64,000 bases of DNA from Mesorhizobium terrae (lineage in GTDB: Bacteria; Pseudomonadota; Alphaproteobacteria; Rhizobiales; Rhizobiaceae): positions 5,667,153 through 5,731,152 of the forward strand of contig NZ_CP044218.1 in NCBI RefSeq assembly GCF_008727715.1, written 5' to 3'. This document shows, one piece after another, positions 46,932 through 56,812 of this stretch (its first letter is position 1; every line of letters begins with the position of its first letter). The position numbers and the translations under genes are program-made. Below the pieces are notes generated by a model. That model was not told where the DNA came from, searched no databases, and saw only the letters and a program-made list of their open reading frames with translations.

Positions 46932-47765
46932 ATGCCCATCACCCTCCCCGCCAGCGCGACCGGCAAGCGGCTGCTGACCGCCGCTTTCGTGGCCGTGCTT
47001 GCCGTGGGTGTTGCGGGCTGCGGCACCGACCGGATGTCGACCGGCTCGATCGGCCGCACCAGCGGCAAGCCGGTGGAACTGATGAGCTCCGGCGAATTGC
47101 GCGATGCCACGGCCCGCTTGGGTCAGTCCTATGCGAGCAATCCGACCGACAAGAACATCGCGCTAAAGTATGCGACGGTGCTGCAGATGAACGGCGACGC
47201 CGATCAGTCGCTGGCGGTGATGCGCAAGCTGGCCATTTCCTATCCGAAGGACCGCGACGTGCTTGCCGCCTATGGCAAGGCACTGGCCGCCAACGGCCAG
47301 TTCGAACCGGCGCTGGACGCGGTGCGCCGCGCGCAGACGCCGGAATATCCGGACTGGAGACTGGTGTCGGCCGAAGGCGCCATCCTCGACCAGCTCGGCC
47401 AGCGCGACGAAGCGCGCCAGCTCTACCGCAAGGCGCAGGACCTGAAACCGAACGAGCCATCAATCCTGTCCAATCTCGGCATGTCCTACCTGCTGGAAGG
47501 TGATTTGCGCACAGCCGAAACTTATCTCCGGTCGGCCTCCTCGCAGCCCAACGCCGACAGCCGCGTGCGCCAGAACCTGGCACTTGCCGTCGGCCTGCAA
47601 GGCCGCTTCGACGAGGCTGAAAAGATCGCCTCGCAGGAATTGTCGCCCGAGCAGGCACAGGCCAATGTCGCCTATCTCAGACAGATGCTTTCGCAGCAGA
47701 ACGCCTGGAATCAGCTGAAGGCGCAGGACAAGTCCAAGTCGCAGGCCGCCAAGGCGGTCAACTAG
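46932..47765 (+). CDS. tadD: Tad pilus TPR lipoprotein TadD
   Basis: The 277-residue protein has a lipobox, LAVGVAGC (Cys about 30), so it is membrane-anchored, and TPR repeats from about 75 to 245 (ATVLQMNGDADQSLAVMRKL; LDQLGQRDEARQLYRKAQDL; LSNLGMSYLLEGDLRTAETY). TadD acts as a pilotin-like partner in Tad secretin assembly. It converges with tadC. ATG 46932 has GGAG upstream; ATG 46917 is the alternative. Confidence 0.88.
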   Translation: MPITLPASATGKRLLTAAFVAVLAVGVAGCGTDRMSTGSIGRTSGKPVELMSSGELRDATARLGQSYASNPTDKNIALKYATVLQMNGDADQSLAVMRKLAISYPKDRDVLAAYGKALAANGQFEPALDAVRRAQTPEYPDWRLVSAEGAILDQLGQRDEARQLYRKAQDLKPNEPSILSNLGMSYLLEGDLRTAETYLRSASSQPNADSRVRQNLALAVGLQGRFDEAEKIASQELSPEQAQANVAYLRQMLSQQNAWNQLKAQDKSKSQAAKAVN

Positions 47766-47888
47766 CGACGCCCGGCCGCAACGGGCGCATGGCCAAGACA
47801 AAGGCCAAGCTCACAGCAACACTCCGAAACCCGCCGAAGAGGCGTCGCGGCTCCCTGTTCGCTGCAGACGAGTGGGTTGCTTGGCCTA

Positions 47889-48908
47889 CTATTGCTGTTC
47901 GGTCGAGTGCGGCTTATCGCCGAATACGCCACGCTCGCTGATGGTGATACCGGCCGGCCCGAGGATGATGGCGAACAACACCGGCAGGAAGAACAGGATC
48001 ATCGGCACGGTCAGCTTGGGCGGCAGCGCCGCCGCCTTCTTCTCGGCCGCGTTCAGGCGCATGTCACGGCTTTCGGAGGCAAGCACGCGCAAGGCGTGAG
48101 CAACCGGCGTGCCGTAGCGTTCGGCCTGGATCAGCGCCTGCGACACAGCCTTGACGGAATCGAGGCCGGTACGACCTGCTAGGTTTTCATAAGCCTGCTT
48201 GCGCTCCTGCAGATAAGAGAGCTCGGCGGTGGTCAGGATGAATTCCTCGGCCAACTCCACTGACTGCGCGCCGATTTCGTCGGCGACTTTCCGCATCGCC
48301 GCTTCCACCGACATGCCCGATTCCACGCAGATCAGCATGAGGTCGAGCGCGTCCGGCCAGGCTTTCGTGATCGCTTGCTTGCGCTTGGTGGCTCTGTTGG
48401 AAACGTAGAGGACCGGAATGTAGAAACCGACATAGGCACCGACGATGCAGACGAACAACCTCACGATGAGGGGCTGCTCCGAAAGAGTGCCAACCACAAA
48501 GACGTAGAAGATGGCCACGGCGAAGCCGGCAAAAGGCAGCACGAGGCGGAAGAACAGGAACCTGGTGAGCGGGTTCTGGCCGCGAAAACCCGCCATCTTG
48601 AGTTTCTGCATGGTGCCTTCGTCGGCCAGCGCCCGTTTGAGGTCGAGCCTCTCGACGATGTTGCGCATGCCGACCGACTGCTCTTCGCGCAGGCCCTTGC
48701 GGCGCCGATCCGCTTCGGCAGCCAGGCGGGCGCGTTGCTTGGCGCGCAGTTCCTCGCGCTCCAGCGCCACCGACTTCATCCGCGCCTTGAGCGGATCGCG
48801 GGCGAATGCCGGCAGAAGCGTGAACGCGGTGGCGAACACCGCGATCGCCACCAGGATGGCGATCAGGAAGGTCGGGTCGGTCAGGGTTTTGATGGTCTGT
48901 CCGCTCAT
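47889..48908 (-). CDS. tadC: Tad pilus inner-membrane platform protein TadC
   Basis: A 339-residue T2SS-F domain protein with a TM near 15-35, two near 115-170 and two at the C-terminus (PKLTVPMILFFLPVLFAIIL). The cytoplasmic core is WPDALDLMLICVESGMSVEA and FILTTAELSYLQERKQAYEN. With TadB it forms the GspF-like base driven by the CpaF ATPase. Its start is five bases from the tadB stop; last gene of the operon. Confidence 0.93.
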   Translation of the reverse strand: MSGQTIKTLTDPTFLIAILVAIAVFATAFTLLPAFARDPLKARMKSVALEREELRAKQRARLAAEADRRRKGLREEQSVGMRNIVERLDLKRALADEGTMQKLKMAGFRGQNPLTRFLFFRLVLPFAGFAVAIFYVFVVGTLSEQPLIVRLFVCIVGAYVGFYIPVLYVSNRATKRKQAITKAWPDALDLMLICVESGMSVEAAMRKVADEIGAQSVELAEEFILTTAELSYLQERKQAYENLAGRTGLDSVKAVSQALIQAERYGTPVAHALRVLASESRDMRLNAAEKKAAALPPKLTVPMILFFLPVLFAIILGPAGITISERGVFGDKPHSTEQQ

Positions 48909-48913
48909 GGCCG

Positions 48914-49927
48914 TTAGATCTCGATGTTCATCATGCGGCGCATCACCAAGATGCCGATCGACATCCAGATCGCGGAGAAGCCGAGGATAAGATGGCCGGT
49001 GCTCGTGAAGAACAGCGGCATCAGGTAGTTCGGGCTGGTCAGGTAGACGAGGAACGCGACGATGAACGGCAGCGCGCCGATGATAACGGCCGACGCCTTC
49101 GCTTCCATCGACAGTGCCTGAACCTTGGCCTTCATCTTCTTGCGGTCGCGCAACACGCGCGAAAGATTACCGAGCGCTTCCGAAAGGTTACCGCCGGCCT
49201 GCGCCTGGATCTGGATGACGATGCCGAAAAAGCCGGCCTCCGGGCACGGCATGGTCTCCGGCATGCGCAATGCGGCATCCGGGATCGACAAGCCCAGTTG
49301 CTGCGCGTCGACGATGCGCCGGAATTCGCCCTTGACTGGTTCGGCCGATTCATTGGCGATCAGGCGGATGCCGTCGTTGAGCGGCAGGCCTGACTTCACC
49401 GCGCGCACGATGACGTCGAGCGCGTTGGGAAATTCGTTGAGAAACGCCTTGACCCGGCGTTTGCGGCAAATCGAGATGAACCAGCGCGGCAGGCCGAGGC
49501 CGCCGACAAGCACGGCCGCCGGAACCGCAAAGAGCGGCGCGCCCAGGAAAAATACCAATATGCCGAGCACGAGACCGCAAAGCGCCGAATAGACATAGAA
49601 GCGCTCCATCGTCATGGAGAGCCCAGCCTGCCGGATCTGTATCCTCAGCGGCGGGCTCTTGACGGTGCGCGTGTTCGCCTTCTGCTTGTCGTCGAGGTCC
49701 TTGAGTGTGTCCTGCAGCGATTTGCGGCGCTTGGCCGCCTCGTTCATCTTGTCACGGGCAGCCTTGACCACGGCGCGGTCGGTCTCGGCCGCCTTGATCG
49801 TCTCCAGTCGTTTGCCGACCTGCTTTTCCACGCTCATGCGCTTGAACAGCAAGGCATAGGCCACCGCGCCGGCGCTGATGCCGGCCAGCAGGACGAAAGC
49901 CAGAACCGTGGTGTCGATACCGAACAT
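48914..49927 (-). CDS. tadB: Tad pilus inner-membrane platform protein TadB
   Basis: A 337-residue T2SS-F protein: TM about 7-27, two TMs about 110-150, cytoplasmic domain FPNALDVIVRAVKSGLPLND and IQIQAQAGGNLSEALGNLSR, then two C-terminal TMs. It is homologous to TadC in layout, and both are needed for Tad pilus assembly. ATG 49927 follows GAGGA. Confidence 0.93.
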   Translation of the reverse strand: MFGIDTTVLAFVLLAGISAGAVAYALLFKRMSVEKQVGKRLETIKAAETDRAVVKAARDKMNEAAKRRKSLQDTLKDLDDKQKANTRTVKSPPLRIQIRQAGLSMTMERFYVYSALCGLVLGILVFFLGAPLFAVPAAVLVGGLGLPRWFISICRKRRVKAFLNEFPNALDVIVRAVKSGLPLNDGIRLIANESAEPVKGEFRRIVDAQQLGLSIPDAALRMPETMPCPEAGFFGIVIQIQAQAGGNLSEALGNLSRVLRDRKKMKAKVQALSMEAKASAVIIGALPFIVAFLVYLTSPNYLMPLFFTSTGHLILGFSAIWMSIGILVMRRMMNIEI

Positions 49928-49956
49928 CGGCAAGGTTCCTCAAACCTTCAGGGCCG

Positions 49957-51447
49957 TCATTCCGCCCGCTTCTCCATGGCCTCGAGCGAGGCAGCCAGGC
50001 GTTGTTCCTCGCCATAATAGCGCGCCCGATCCCAGAAATGCGGCCGCCCGATGCCGGTCGACACGTGCTCTCCGATCAGCCTGCCATTCGCATCCTCGCC
50101 CTTGATGTTATAGAGGACGAGGTCTTGCGTGATGATGACGTCGCCTTCCATGCCAATCACTTCGGTGATGTGGGTGATGCGGCGGGAACCGTCACGCAGG
50201 CGTGCTGCCTGGATGATGATGTCCACCGAACCGACGACGATTTCGCGCACCGTCTTTTGCGGCAGCGTGTAACCGCCCATGGCGACCATCGATTCGATAC
50301 GGTTCAGGCACTCGCGCGGGCTGTTGGAGTGGATGGTGCCCATAGAGCCGTCATGGCCGGTGTTCATGGCCTGCAACAGGTCGAACACCTCAGGTCCACG
50401 CACTTCGCCGACAATGATGCGATCGGGACGCATGCGCAGGCAGTTCTTGACCAGATCGCGCATAGTCACCTCGCCTTCGCCCTCAAGATTGGGCGGACGC
50501 GTTTCGAGGCGCACCACATGCGGCTGCTGCAGTTGCAGCTCTGCCGAGTCCTCGCAGGTGATGATGCGTTCCTCGCGATCGATATAGTTGGTCAGGCAGT
50601 TGAGCAGCGTGGTCTTGCCGGAACCGGTGGAGCCGGAGATGACGATGTTGCAGCGGACACGGCCGATGATCTTGAGAACCTCGGCGCCCTCCGGCGATAT
50701 CGCGCCGAAGCGGACCAGTTGATCGAGGGTCAGCTTGTCCTTCTTGAACTTGCGGATGGTCAGCGCGGCGCCGTCGATGGCAAGCGGCGGCGCAATGACG
50801 TTGACGCGCGAACCGTCCGGCAGGCGCGCGTCGCAGATTGGTGAGGATTCGTCGACGCGGCGGCCGACCTGGGAAACGATGCGTTGGCAGATGTTGAGAA
50901 GCTGCTGGTTGTCGCGGAAACGGATACCCGTCGTCTCAACCTTGCCGTTCACCTCGATGTAGACGTTGTGGGAACCGTTGACCATGATGTCGGCGATGTC
51001 GTCGCGCGCCAGCAAAGGCTCCAGCGGCCCGTAACCCAGAACGTCGTTGCAGATGTCCTCGAGCAGGTCCTCCTGCTCGGCGATCGACATCGCGAAATTC
51101 TTGATCGCGACGATGTCGTTGACGATGTCGCGGATTTCTTCGCGCGCGCTTTCGGGATCCAGCTTGGCCAGCTGCGACAGGTCGATCGTGTCGATCAGCG
51201 CCGAAAACACCTGGCTCTTGGTGTCGTAATAGGCTTCGCCGCGCTCGCGCGACCCACGGCGTGGTTCGGGCGCCATGGCGGGCGCATCGACCATGCGCCG
51301 GGCTGGGGCGGCGGACGGGGTGGGCCCAAGCTGAGGCGCGACAGGAGCCGAGGGCCGCGAAGGTGCGGCCTCCAACGCCACAGGCGCCGGCTGCCGGAAT
51401 TCCGGCACCGTGCGGCTCGTGTCGTCGTTGCCTCTCTTACCAAACAT
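49957..51447 (-). CDS. cpaF: Tad pilus secretion ATPase CpaF/TadA
   Basis: The 496-residue ATPase has a Pro/Ala-rich N-terminus (about 10-70), an N-terminal domain, and a RecA-like core with Walker [10 protein letters not shown] (272-280), an Asp box around [15 protein letters not shown], and the Walker B region [20 protein letters not shown] followed by [14 protein letters not shown]. It powers pilin polymerisation at the cytoplasmic face. ATG 51447 is taken instead of a TTG two codons earlier. Confidence 0.96.
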   Translation of the reverse strand: MFGKRGNDDTSRTVPEFRQPAPVALEAAPSRPSAPVAPQLGPTPSAAPARRMVDAPAMAPEPRRGSRERGEAYYDTKSQVFSALIDTIDLSQLAKLDPESAREEIRDIVNDIVAIKNFAMSIAEQEDLLEDICNDVLGYGPLEPLLARDDIADIMVNGSHNVYIEVNGKVETTGIRFRDNQQLLNICQRIVSQVGRRVDESSPICDARLPDGSRVNVIAPPLAIDGAALTIRKFKKDKLTLDQLVRFGAISPEGAEVLKIIGRVRCNIVISGSTGSGKTTLLNCLTNYIDREERIITCEDSAELQLQQPHVVRLETRPPNLEGEGEVTMRDLVKNCLRMRPDRIIVGEVRGPEVFDLLQAMNTGHDGSMGTIHSNSPRECLNRIESMVAMGGYTLPQKTVREIVVGSVDIIIQAARLRDGSRRITHITEVIGMEGDVIITQDLVLYNIKGEDANGRLIGEHVSTGIGRPHFWDRARYYGEEQRLAASLEAMEKRAE

Positions 51448-51474
51448 GATCAACTACCAATCCCGCTTGCGCGG

Positions 51475-52758
51475 TCACTTCTTGCCACGCCGGAATTTAC
51501 CGAGAAGACCGCCAAGCCCGGCTTTCTTCCTTGTCTTGGGCTCGCTGCGGCCCGTCAGCACATGCGCGATCTCGTTGACGATGGCGACGACCGGGTTCTT
51601 GGCATCCATCTCGCCCAGCATGCGGCCGTTGTTGGCCGCGTTGCCAAACAACAGCGGTTCGAACGGGATCACGGCAATAGGCGAAATGCCAAGCGGCTCG
51701 GCGAAATCGGCGGCCGAGATTTCGGGCCGCTTCGGCACACCAGCCTGGTTGAGGATCAGCCTGGGCGGCGGATCGTTGGGGCGCAGCCGCTTGAGCATGT
51801 CGACCATGTTCTTGGTGTTGCGCAGATTGGCCAGCTCCGGCGTGGCCGTGATGACGATCTCGTCGGCTTTGATCAGCGTGTTCTTGCTCCAACCGCTCCA
51901 GATATGCGGAACGTCGAGCACCAGCATCGGCGCGCTGCGCTGCGCCGTGTCGATGATGTGGGAGAAGGCTTCCGGCTCGAAATCATAGACGCGTTCCAGC
52001 GTCGACGGCGCGGCGAGCAGAGACAGATGCTCCGCGCATTGCGCCAGCAGGCGGTCGAGATAGACCTCGTCGATGCGCTCCGGCGAAAAGACCGCCTCGG
52101 CGATACCTTGGGCCGGGTCCTGGTCGAAATTGATGTTGGCCGTGCCGAAGGCGAGATCGAGGTCAGCGACGACAACTTCCGATTTGAACAGCGACGACAT
52201 CGCCCAGGCGACGTTGTGGGCTATCGTGGAGGAGCCGACCCCGCCCTTGGCACCGACAAAGGCGACCGAGCGGCCGATAGGTTCCGATTCCGGATCGACA
52301 AAGATCGAGGCGACGACCGCCACGATGTCGGCCATCGACACTGGCGCCACCACATATTCGGAAATGCCGGAGCGAATGAGCTCCCGATAAAGCCCGACAT
52401 CATTGTAGTGGCCGATGACGACCACTTTCGAGGATGGATCGCAATGTTCGGCCAGCCTTCCCAGCTGATCGAGCATTTCTTTCGGTTCCGCCCGCGTTTC
52501 CAGCACGATCAAGTTGGGCGTCGGCGCCGAATGGTAGAACTCGATAGCCGTCGGGATGCCGCCCATATGAACCTTGAGATGGGCCTTGGCCATGCGCCGG
52601 TCCTGCCCGGCGCGCTCCATCGGATTGGCGACGCCATCCGTTTCACAGAACGCCTGGATCGAAATGCGCGGGATCGGCCGCAGCGCCTGCATGGCGGCAA
52701 GCTCCTGCTGCGTTATTTCATCGTCTTCCGCGGCGGTGCCGTAGGCCAGATTCGTCAT
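51475..52758 (-). CDS. cpaE: Tad pilus localisation protein CpaE
   Basis: A 427-residue protein with an N-terminal receiver-like domain (about 60-155) lacking obvious phosphorylation residues, and a C-terminal ParA/MinD-type ATPase with deviant Walker A GAKGGVGSST (169-178). CpaE positions the Tad machine at the pole in Caulobacter. CAGGA precedes the ATG. Confidence 0.93.
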   Translation of the reverse strand: MTNLAYGTAAEDDEITQQELAAMQALRPIPRISIQAFCETDGVANPMERAGQDRRMAKAHLKVHMGGIPTAIEFYHSAPTPNLIVLETRAEPKEMLDQLGRLAEHCDPSSKVVVIGHYNDVGLYRELIRSGISEYVVAPVSMADIVAVVASIFVDPESEPIGRSVAFVGAKGGVGSSTIAHNVAWAMSSLFKSEVVVADLDLAFGTANINFDQDPAQGIAEAVFSPERIDEVYLDRLLAQCAEHLSLLAAPSTLERVYDFEPEAFSHIIDTAQRSAPMLVLDVPHIWSGWSKNTLIKADEIVITATPELANLRNTKNMVDMLKRLRPNDPPPRLILNQAGVPKRPEISAADFAEPLGISPIAVIPFEPLLFGNAANNGRMLGEMDAKNPVVAIVNEIAHVLTGRSEPKTRKKAGLGGLLGKFRRGKK

Positions 52759-52788
52759 TTTATCCTGTCCCCTGACAGATAACCGCTG

Positions 52789-53514
52789 TCAGTAATCAAC
52801 TTCCTGCCTCGGCGCCGGCGTGTAGAACGGCGCGTTGCGATACCCGTCGATAACCTTCATGCGCCGTGTCGCGTCGACTGGGGTCTGCTGGCGCGGACCG
52901 AGCAGATCGGCCGGATTGGCAATCTGCGCCGCCAGGTTGTTCTGATAAGAACAGCCGAAATTGGTGTAGTGCTTGTTGTCGGTCGTATCGGCGATGTCGC
53001 CCGTCCAGCGCCCGCATTTGTCGGTGTGTGCGCGCATGGCCGAATAGGTCACGCGCACGGGTGCGGCGACATCGGCGGCACCGGCGTCGTAGGAGATGAA
53101 CGCGATCCGGTCGCGGCGTATCCCGTTGGCGGCAGCGACCTTAGCAAAGCCGCGGGCAGCGGATTGCGCAGCGATCTGGTTGGCGGAGCCCGAGGGCACG
53201 GAAATCGTCAGCACCGTGCCGGCGCTGCGATCATAACCCTCCAGAAAGCCCAGTAGCGACTGGCTCTGCGATTTGGTCATCCCCCGGTCGCTGGCGCCGA
53301 CCGGAATGTCGATGGTCTGATCCTGCTGCGAGATCATGATCGGATGATTGGTACGGTAGTCGTCGGGGACCGAGCCCACCGTGATTGAGTCGCGGTTTGC
53401 GCAACCGGCCAATAGGACCGCCGCCGCCAAGGCCGCCGGTATTGCCAGCCGATGGCCGGACACGCGGACGCGGGTCGCCGCCAGCGAGATTGTCTTAATT
53501 GCCTGATGGGACAT
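52789..53514 (-). CDS. cpaD: Tad pilus lipoprotein CpaD
   Basis: The 241-residue protein has a leader ending LLAGC (Cys about 38) and the CpaD body with DDYRTNHPIMISQQDQTIDI, then YTNFGCSYQNNLAAQIANPA and DLLGPRQQTPVDATRRMKVI. It is an outer-membrane/periplasmic helper of the secretin. The gene follows cpaC after 14 bases. Confidence 0.93.
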   Translation of the reverse strand: MSHQAIKTISLAATRVRVSGHRLAIPAALAAAVLLAGCANRDSITVGSVPDDYRTNHPIMISQQDQTIDIPVGASDRGMTKSQSQSLLGFLEGYDRSAGTVLTISVPSGSANQIAAQSAARGFAKVAAANGIRRDRIAFISYDAGAADVAAPVRVTYSAMRAHTDKCGRWTGDIADTTDNKHYTNFGCSYQNNLAAQIANPADLLGPRQQTPVDATRRMKVIDGYRNAPFYTPAPRQEVDY

Positions 53515-53528
53515 GTTCCGCTCCCCGC

Positions 53529-55061
53529 TTACTTGTAGATGAAGCCGACGACGCCGTGATACCGGCCGGCGGGTTTGTCGGTCTGCATGGTGCCGTAGAC
53601 GCGGTTGACGCGGCCGAGGAACATGCCCGCGCCATCGCTGGCGGCGTTGAAATTGTCGTCCGGCTTGGCCAGTTCGTTGCGCGCCACCGGTCGGGCCAGG
53701 TAGGGCGTGATGATGATGACCAGCTCGGTCTCGTTGCGAACGAAGTCGCGGCTGCGGAACAAGGCGCCGAGTACGGGAATCTTGGATAGCCCGGGCAGAC
53801 CGCCTACGGCTTGCCTGATGTCGTCGCGGACGAGACCGGCGATCATCATCGAGCCTCCGGAGGGCAACTCGATTGTCGTGTCGGCGAGGCGCTTGCGGAT
53901 CGACAACAAGGTCGTCCCCGGCAAACCCCTTAAACCTTCCAGCGTTGTCGCGCCTTCCGCCGTCGGTTCGGAAACCGAGGTCCGCACCTTCAGGCTTATG
54001 CGTCCGGCGGAGAGCACGACCGGCTGGAACTCAAGCCCGATGCCATATTCGAGGCGCTCCTTCTCGTAGACGACGTCGCCCTTCTGGTTGTCTGTCGATG
54101 TGGCGTTGGTTCTTGAGGTGATGAGATTGAACTCGCCACCAACCTTGAACGTCGCCTTCTCGCCCGAAACCGCCGTCAATGTCGGCTCGGCCAGTGTTTT
54201 CATGACACCGGCCTGTTCCATGGCGTTGACATATGCCGTCAAAGACGAGTTGCCGATCCCCAAGCCCGACGACGCGGAAAGCGGCTTGCCCAGACCGTAG
54301 GACGGCGAGCTGTACGAGCTCCAGCTGATCCCATCGGAACCGCCATTGCCCACCATATTGACGCCAAGCTGCTTCATCACCGAGCGGCTCACCTCGGCGA
54401 CGGTCACCTTCAGCGTAACCTGATCCTCGCCGCTGATCTGGATGAGATTGATGATCTGGCTCTTCTGGCGCGTAAAATCCGGGTTGTCGATGGCGACGCC
54501 ACTATTCCTGTCACCGCCCGTCGCGGTCTGCGAATACTGACCGGTGGTCGCTTCACCGCCGGTAACGAACGCAGTCGCGAGATCGACCGCGCGCTTGGCG
54601 TCCAGCGGCGTATCCACGTTGCCCGTCAGCACGACGTTGTCGTTGATAAGCTCAACCTTGATGCTGGAATTCGGGATGAAGCGCTTGAGATAGTCCTCCA
54701 GCCCGGCGACGTCCCGCTCGACGGCAAGGTCGAGGCTGACGATCTGCTCGCCATTCGCGCCGAAGACGAAGATGTTGGTTTCGCCCACCGCCTTGCCGAA
54801 CAGGTAGATGCGGCGCGAGGTTCGCGTCACGGCGTCCGCGACACTCGGATTGGCAACGAGGATGTCGTAGGCATCGTTCGGCAGGTCGATCACCACCGAT
54901 TTGTTCAAGCCGAGCTTGACGCGCTGGCCAGCGACGCTGTTGCCGACGCGCGCCTTGGCGTTCGCGGCGTTGACCCCAATCGTCCCAAGCGTATCAACAC
55001 CCAGAAGCAGGAGAGCGGCGGCGAGGGCAGCGGCGATCCGCGATTTGGCGTTCAGCCTCAT
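53529..55061 (-). CDS. cpaC: Tad pilus secretin CpaC/RcpA
   Basis: The 510-residue outer-membrane secretin has a signal region (1-33), an N-terminal pilus-formation domain (about 40-125), a BON-like segment (about 130-165) and the secretin domain (about 210-470) with GGLPGLSKIPVLGALFRSRD and TELVIIITPYL. Its ATG overlaps the cpaB stop. Confidence 0.95.
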   Translation of the reverse strand: MRLNAKSRIAAALAAALLLLGVDTLGTIGVNAANAKARVGNSVAGQRVKLGLNKSVVIDLPNDAYDILVANPSVADAVTRTSRRIYLFGKAVGETNIFVFGANGEQIVSLDLAVERDVAGLEDYLKRFIPNSSIKVELINDNVVLTGNVDTPLDAKRAVDLATAFVTGGEATTGQYSQTATGGDRNSGVAIDNPDFTRQKSQIINLIQISGEDQVTLKVTVAEVSRSVMKQLGVNMVGNGGSDGISWSSYSSPSYGLGKPLSASSGLGIGNSSLTAYVNAMEQAGVMKTLAEPTLTAVSGEKATFKVGGEFNLITSRTNATSTDNQKGDVVYEKERLEYGIGLEFQPVVLSAGRISLKVRTSVSEPTAEGATTLEGLRGLPGTTLLSIRKRLADTTIELPSGGSMMIAGLVRDDIRQAVGGLPGLSKIPVLGALFRSRDFVRNETELVIIITPYLARPVARNELAKPDDNFNAASDGAGMFLGRVNRVYGTMQTDKPAGRYHGVVGFIYK

Positions 55062-55870
55062 TTCCTTGCTCCCACTTCGGAAACTTCACCGGATTTGATG
55101 AGGCGAACGGTGCCGCGACGGCCGTTGCCATTAACGAGGTAGTCGGCTTCACCGGTCGCCTTTTCCTGCGCGTCCTTGACCGAGCGCAGCGCAAGCGTCA
55201 GGCGGTCCGCCATCTGCTGGGCGACGGTGATGATCTCGGCCTGTTGCGGCGTCAGCTCCAGCGTCGCCGTCTGGCCGACGCGCGTCTTCTTGCCTTCCTC
55301 GTCTTCCTGGATCGTCTGGTCGATGGCGAGCACGCGGATGTTCTTCAAGATGGTCTCGCTGGTGAACCCGCCGCCGGCGCCCGCCGCCGGATCGGACTTG
55401 CGGACCATGATGACGTCGACGAAATCGTTCGGCAGGATGAAGCCGCCAGCCGAAGTATCGGCCGCGATCGCGGTAGCCACCGCGCGCGTGCCGGACGGCA
55501 GGATCGACGACATGAAGCTCTTGCCGCCGTCGACCAGTTTCGATCGCCGCAACGGCTCGCCGGAGTAGAGAGCCACGCGCGCGACCGAGCCTTTCAGCTT
55601 GTCCAAGGCATCCGGCTCGTTGGCGCGGGTGATGAAATTGGGATTGACGCCGTCCTGGGGCCAGGACTCCCATTTAAGATTGGCTTGGATCGGGCTTCCC
55701 ATCGGCACGTCGCCGCCGAGCACCAGAACATCCTGAAGGGCGATCGCTGGCTGCTGCGGGCCCGCCTCGATGATCTGCGGCACTGGAACAGCCATGTTCT
55801 TGGCCACATAGCCAGCCCCGCCGGCCGCGGCAGCGGCCACGCCCAAGATAATCAAACGGGATGCCGGCAT
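55058..55870 (-). CDS. cpaB: Tad pilus assembly protein CpaB/RcpC
   Basis: The 270-residue protein has a membrane/signal segment (LIILGVAAAAAGGAGYVAKN, about 6-25), two SAF-like beta domains and the CpaB core PSGTRAVATAIAADTSAGGF followed by LPNDFVDVIMVRK. It binds in the periplasm near the secretin. It is the first gene of the seven-gene cpaB-tadC unit and starts after GAGG. Confidence 0.93.
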   Translation of the reverse strand: MPASRLIILGVAAAAAGGAGYVAKNMAVPVPQIIEAGPQQPAIALQDVLVLGGDVPMGSPIQANLKWESWPQDGVNPNFITRANEPDALDKLKGSVARVALYSGEPLRRSKLVDGGKSFMSSILPSGTRAVATAIAADTSAGGFILPNDFVDVIMVRKSDPAAGAGGGFTSETILKNIRVLAIDQTIQEDEEGKKTRVGQTATLELTPQQAEIITVAQQMADRLTLALRSVKDAQEKATGEADYLVNGNGRRGTVRLIKSGEVSEVGARK

Positions 55871-55963
55871 TCGTCCAACCTCGCCCTACCAAGCCATCTA
55901 GCCAGGCCGGACTGTGCTGCCGAAATCGTCAAATTACGGTTAATGGAATGCTTACGATCGTGA

Positions 55964-55978
55964 TTAATTTAGTGTTTA
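55964..55978. promoter_or_regulatory. CtrA-like box upstream of cpaB
   Basis: TTAA-N7-TTTA, one mismatch from TTAA-N7-TTAA, about 95 bp before the leftward cpaB start. A weaker TTAA-N7-CTTA lies at 55940-55954. The surrounding 40 bp are AT-rich, as expected for the operon promoter. Confidence 0.4.
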
Positions 55979-56072
55979 TACAAATTTGAACGATAGCCCG
56001 ATGCGGGCTCCCCGGGATGACCGGATACCTTTCTCTCTGCGGGAGTGTACTCGGGCCTGACGGTACTTCTGG

Positions 56073-56591
56073 CTAGGAAGCCAGGCGCTGCAGTGCCCAC
56101 ATCGCCAGTGGCGATTCCGGGAAGGTGAGCAGACCGCCAATGCCCAGCGCGACCCCATAGGGAATGCCGACCTTCTCATCGGCGAAATGGCGCAGGAACA
56201 TGTTCTGCTTGGTGTAGACCGCCAGGATTGACTTGCGGTAGGCGAGGATCGCCAGGGTGAGGAAGCCGCCGATGATGGAGGCGATCACCAGATACTGGAT
56301 CAGCGTCATGCTGAGCCCCATCCAGACCGATGTCGCAGCCAGCAGCTTCGCGTCGCCACCGCCCATGCCGCCGAGCGCGAACAGGGTGAACGTCACGCTG
56401 AGCACCAGCAGGCCCGCGGCCAGATGCAATCCGTAAGCTGTCCAATCCATGCCGGTCAGCGGCGCGACCACGACAAAGGTGGCCACAAGCACCGCCGACA
56501 CGCGGTTGGCGATGGTCATCGACACCATGTCCGAGATGGCGGCGAACAGCATGCAGAACGGAAAGATGACAAAGATCAGCGCTACAAGCAT
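56073..56591 (-). CDS. cpaA: Tad prepilin peptidase CpaA
   Basis: A 172-residue A24-family aspartic peptidase with about six membrane helices. The two catalytic aspartates fit D21 (SDMVSMTIANRV) and D80 in the GGGDAK motif (GMGGGDAKLL). It cleaves the leader of Flp pilins and TadE-type pseudopilins. It is separated from cpaB by about 200 bp and thus has or shares a distinct promoter region. Confidence 0.94.
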   Translation of the reverse strand: MLVALIFVIFPFCMLFAAISDMVSMTIANRVSAVLVATFVVVAPLTGMDWTAYGLHLAAGLLVLSVTFTLFALGGMGGGDAKLLAATSVWMGLSMTLIQYLVIASIIGGFLTLAILAYRKSILAVYTKQNMFLRHFADEKVGIPYGVALGIGGLLTFPESPLAMWALQRLAS

Positions 56592-56748
56592 GGCCTGACA
56601 CGAAAAAGAGCTGCAATCTGGCGGCAGCCTAGCCGAACTCCGTTAAGGATCGATGAGCCCGCCCCGGCAAATGCCGCCTTTCACCGGCATTTGCCGGCCA
56701 TATCGCGCGCCGACAAGTTCGCAGTCGCCCTTGATCGCCAAGCGCCAT

Positions 56749-56763
56749 TTAACCCTTGATTCA
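56749..56763. promoter_or_regulatory. CtrA-like box upstream of the pilus N-domain gene
   Basis: TTAA-N7-TTCA, one mismatch from TTAA-N7-TTAA, about 50 bp before the start at 56813. Confidence 0.35.
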
Positions 56764-56812
56764 CCAATCTCGTTCATCTTCCTTGCCAGTTCCGCCGTCT
56801 CCGGAGACCGAA

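Noticed and set aside
50884..52782. A 632-codon plus-strand frame
   Set aside because: Antisense to cpaF and cpaE, which have intact ATPase motifs.
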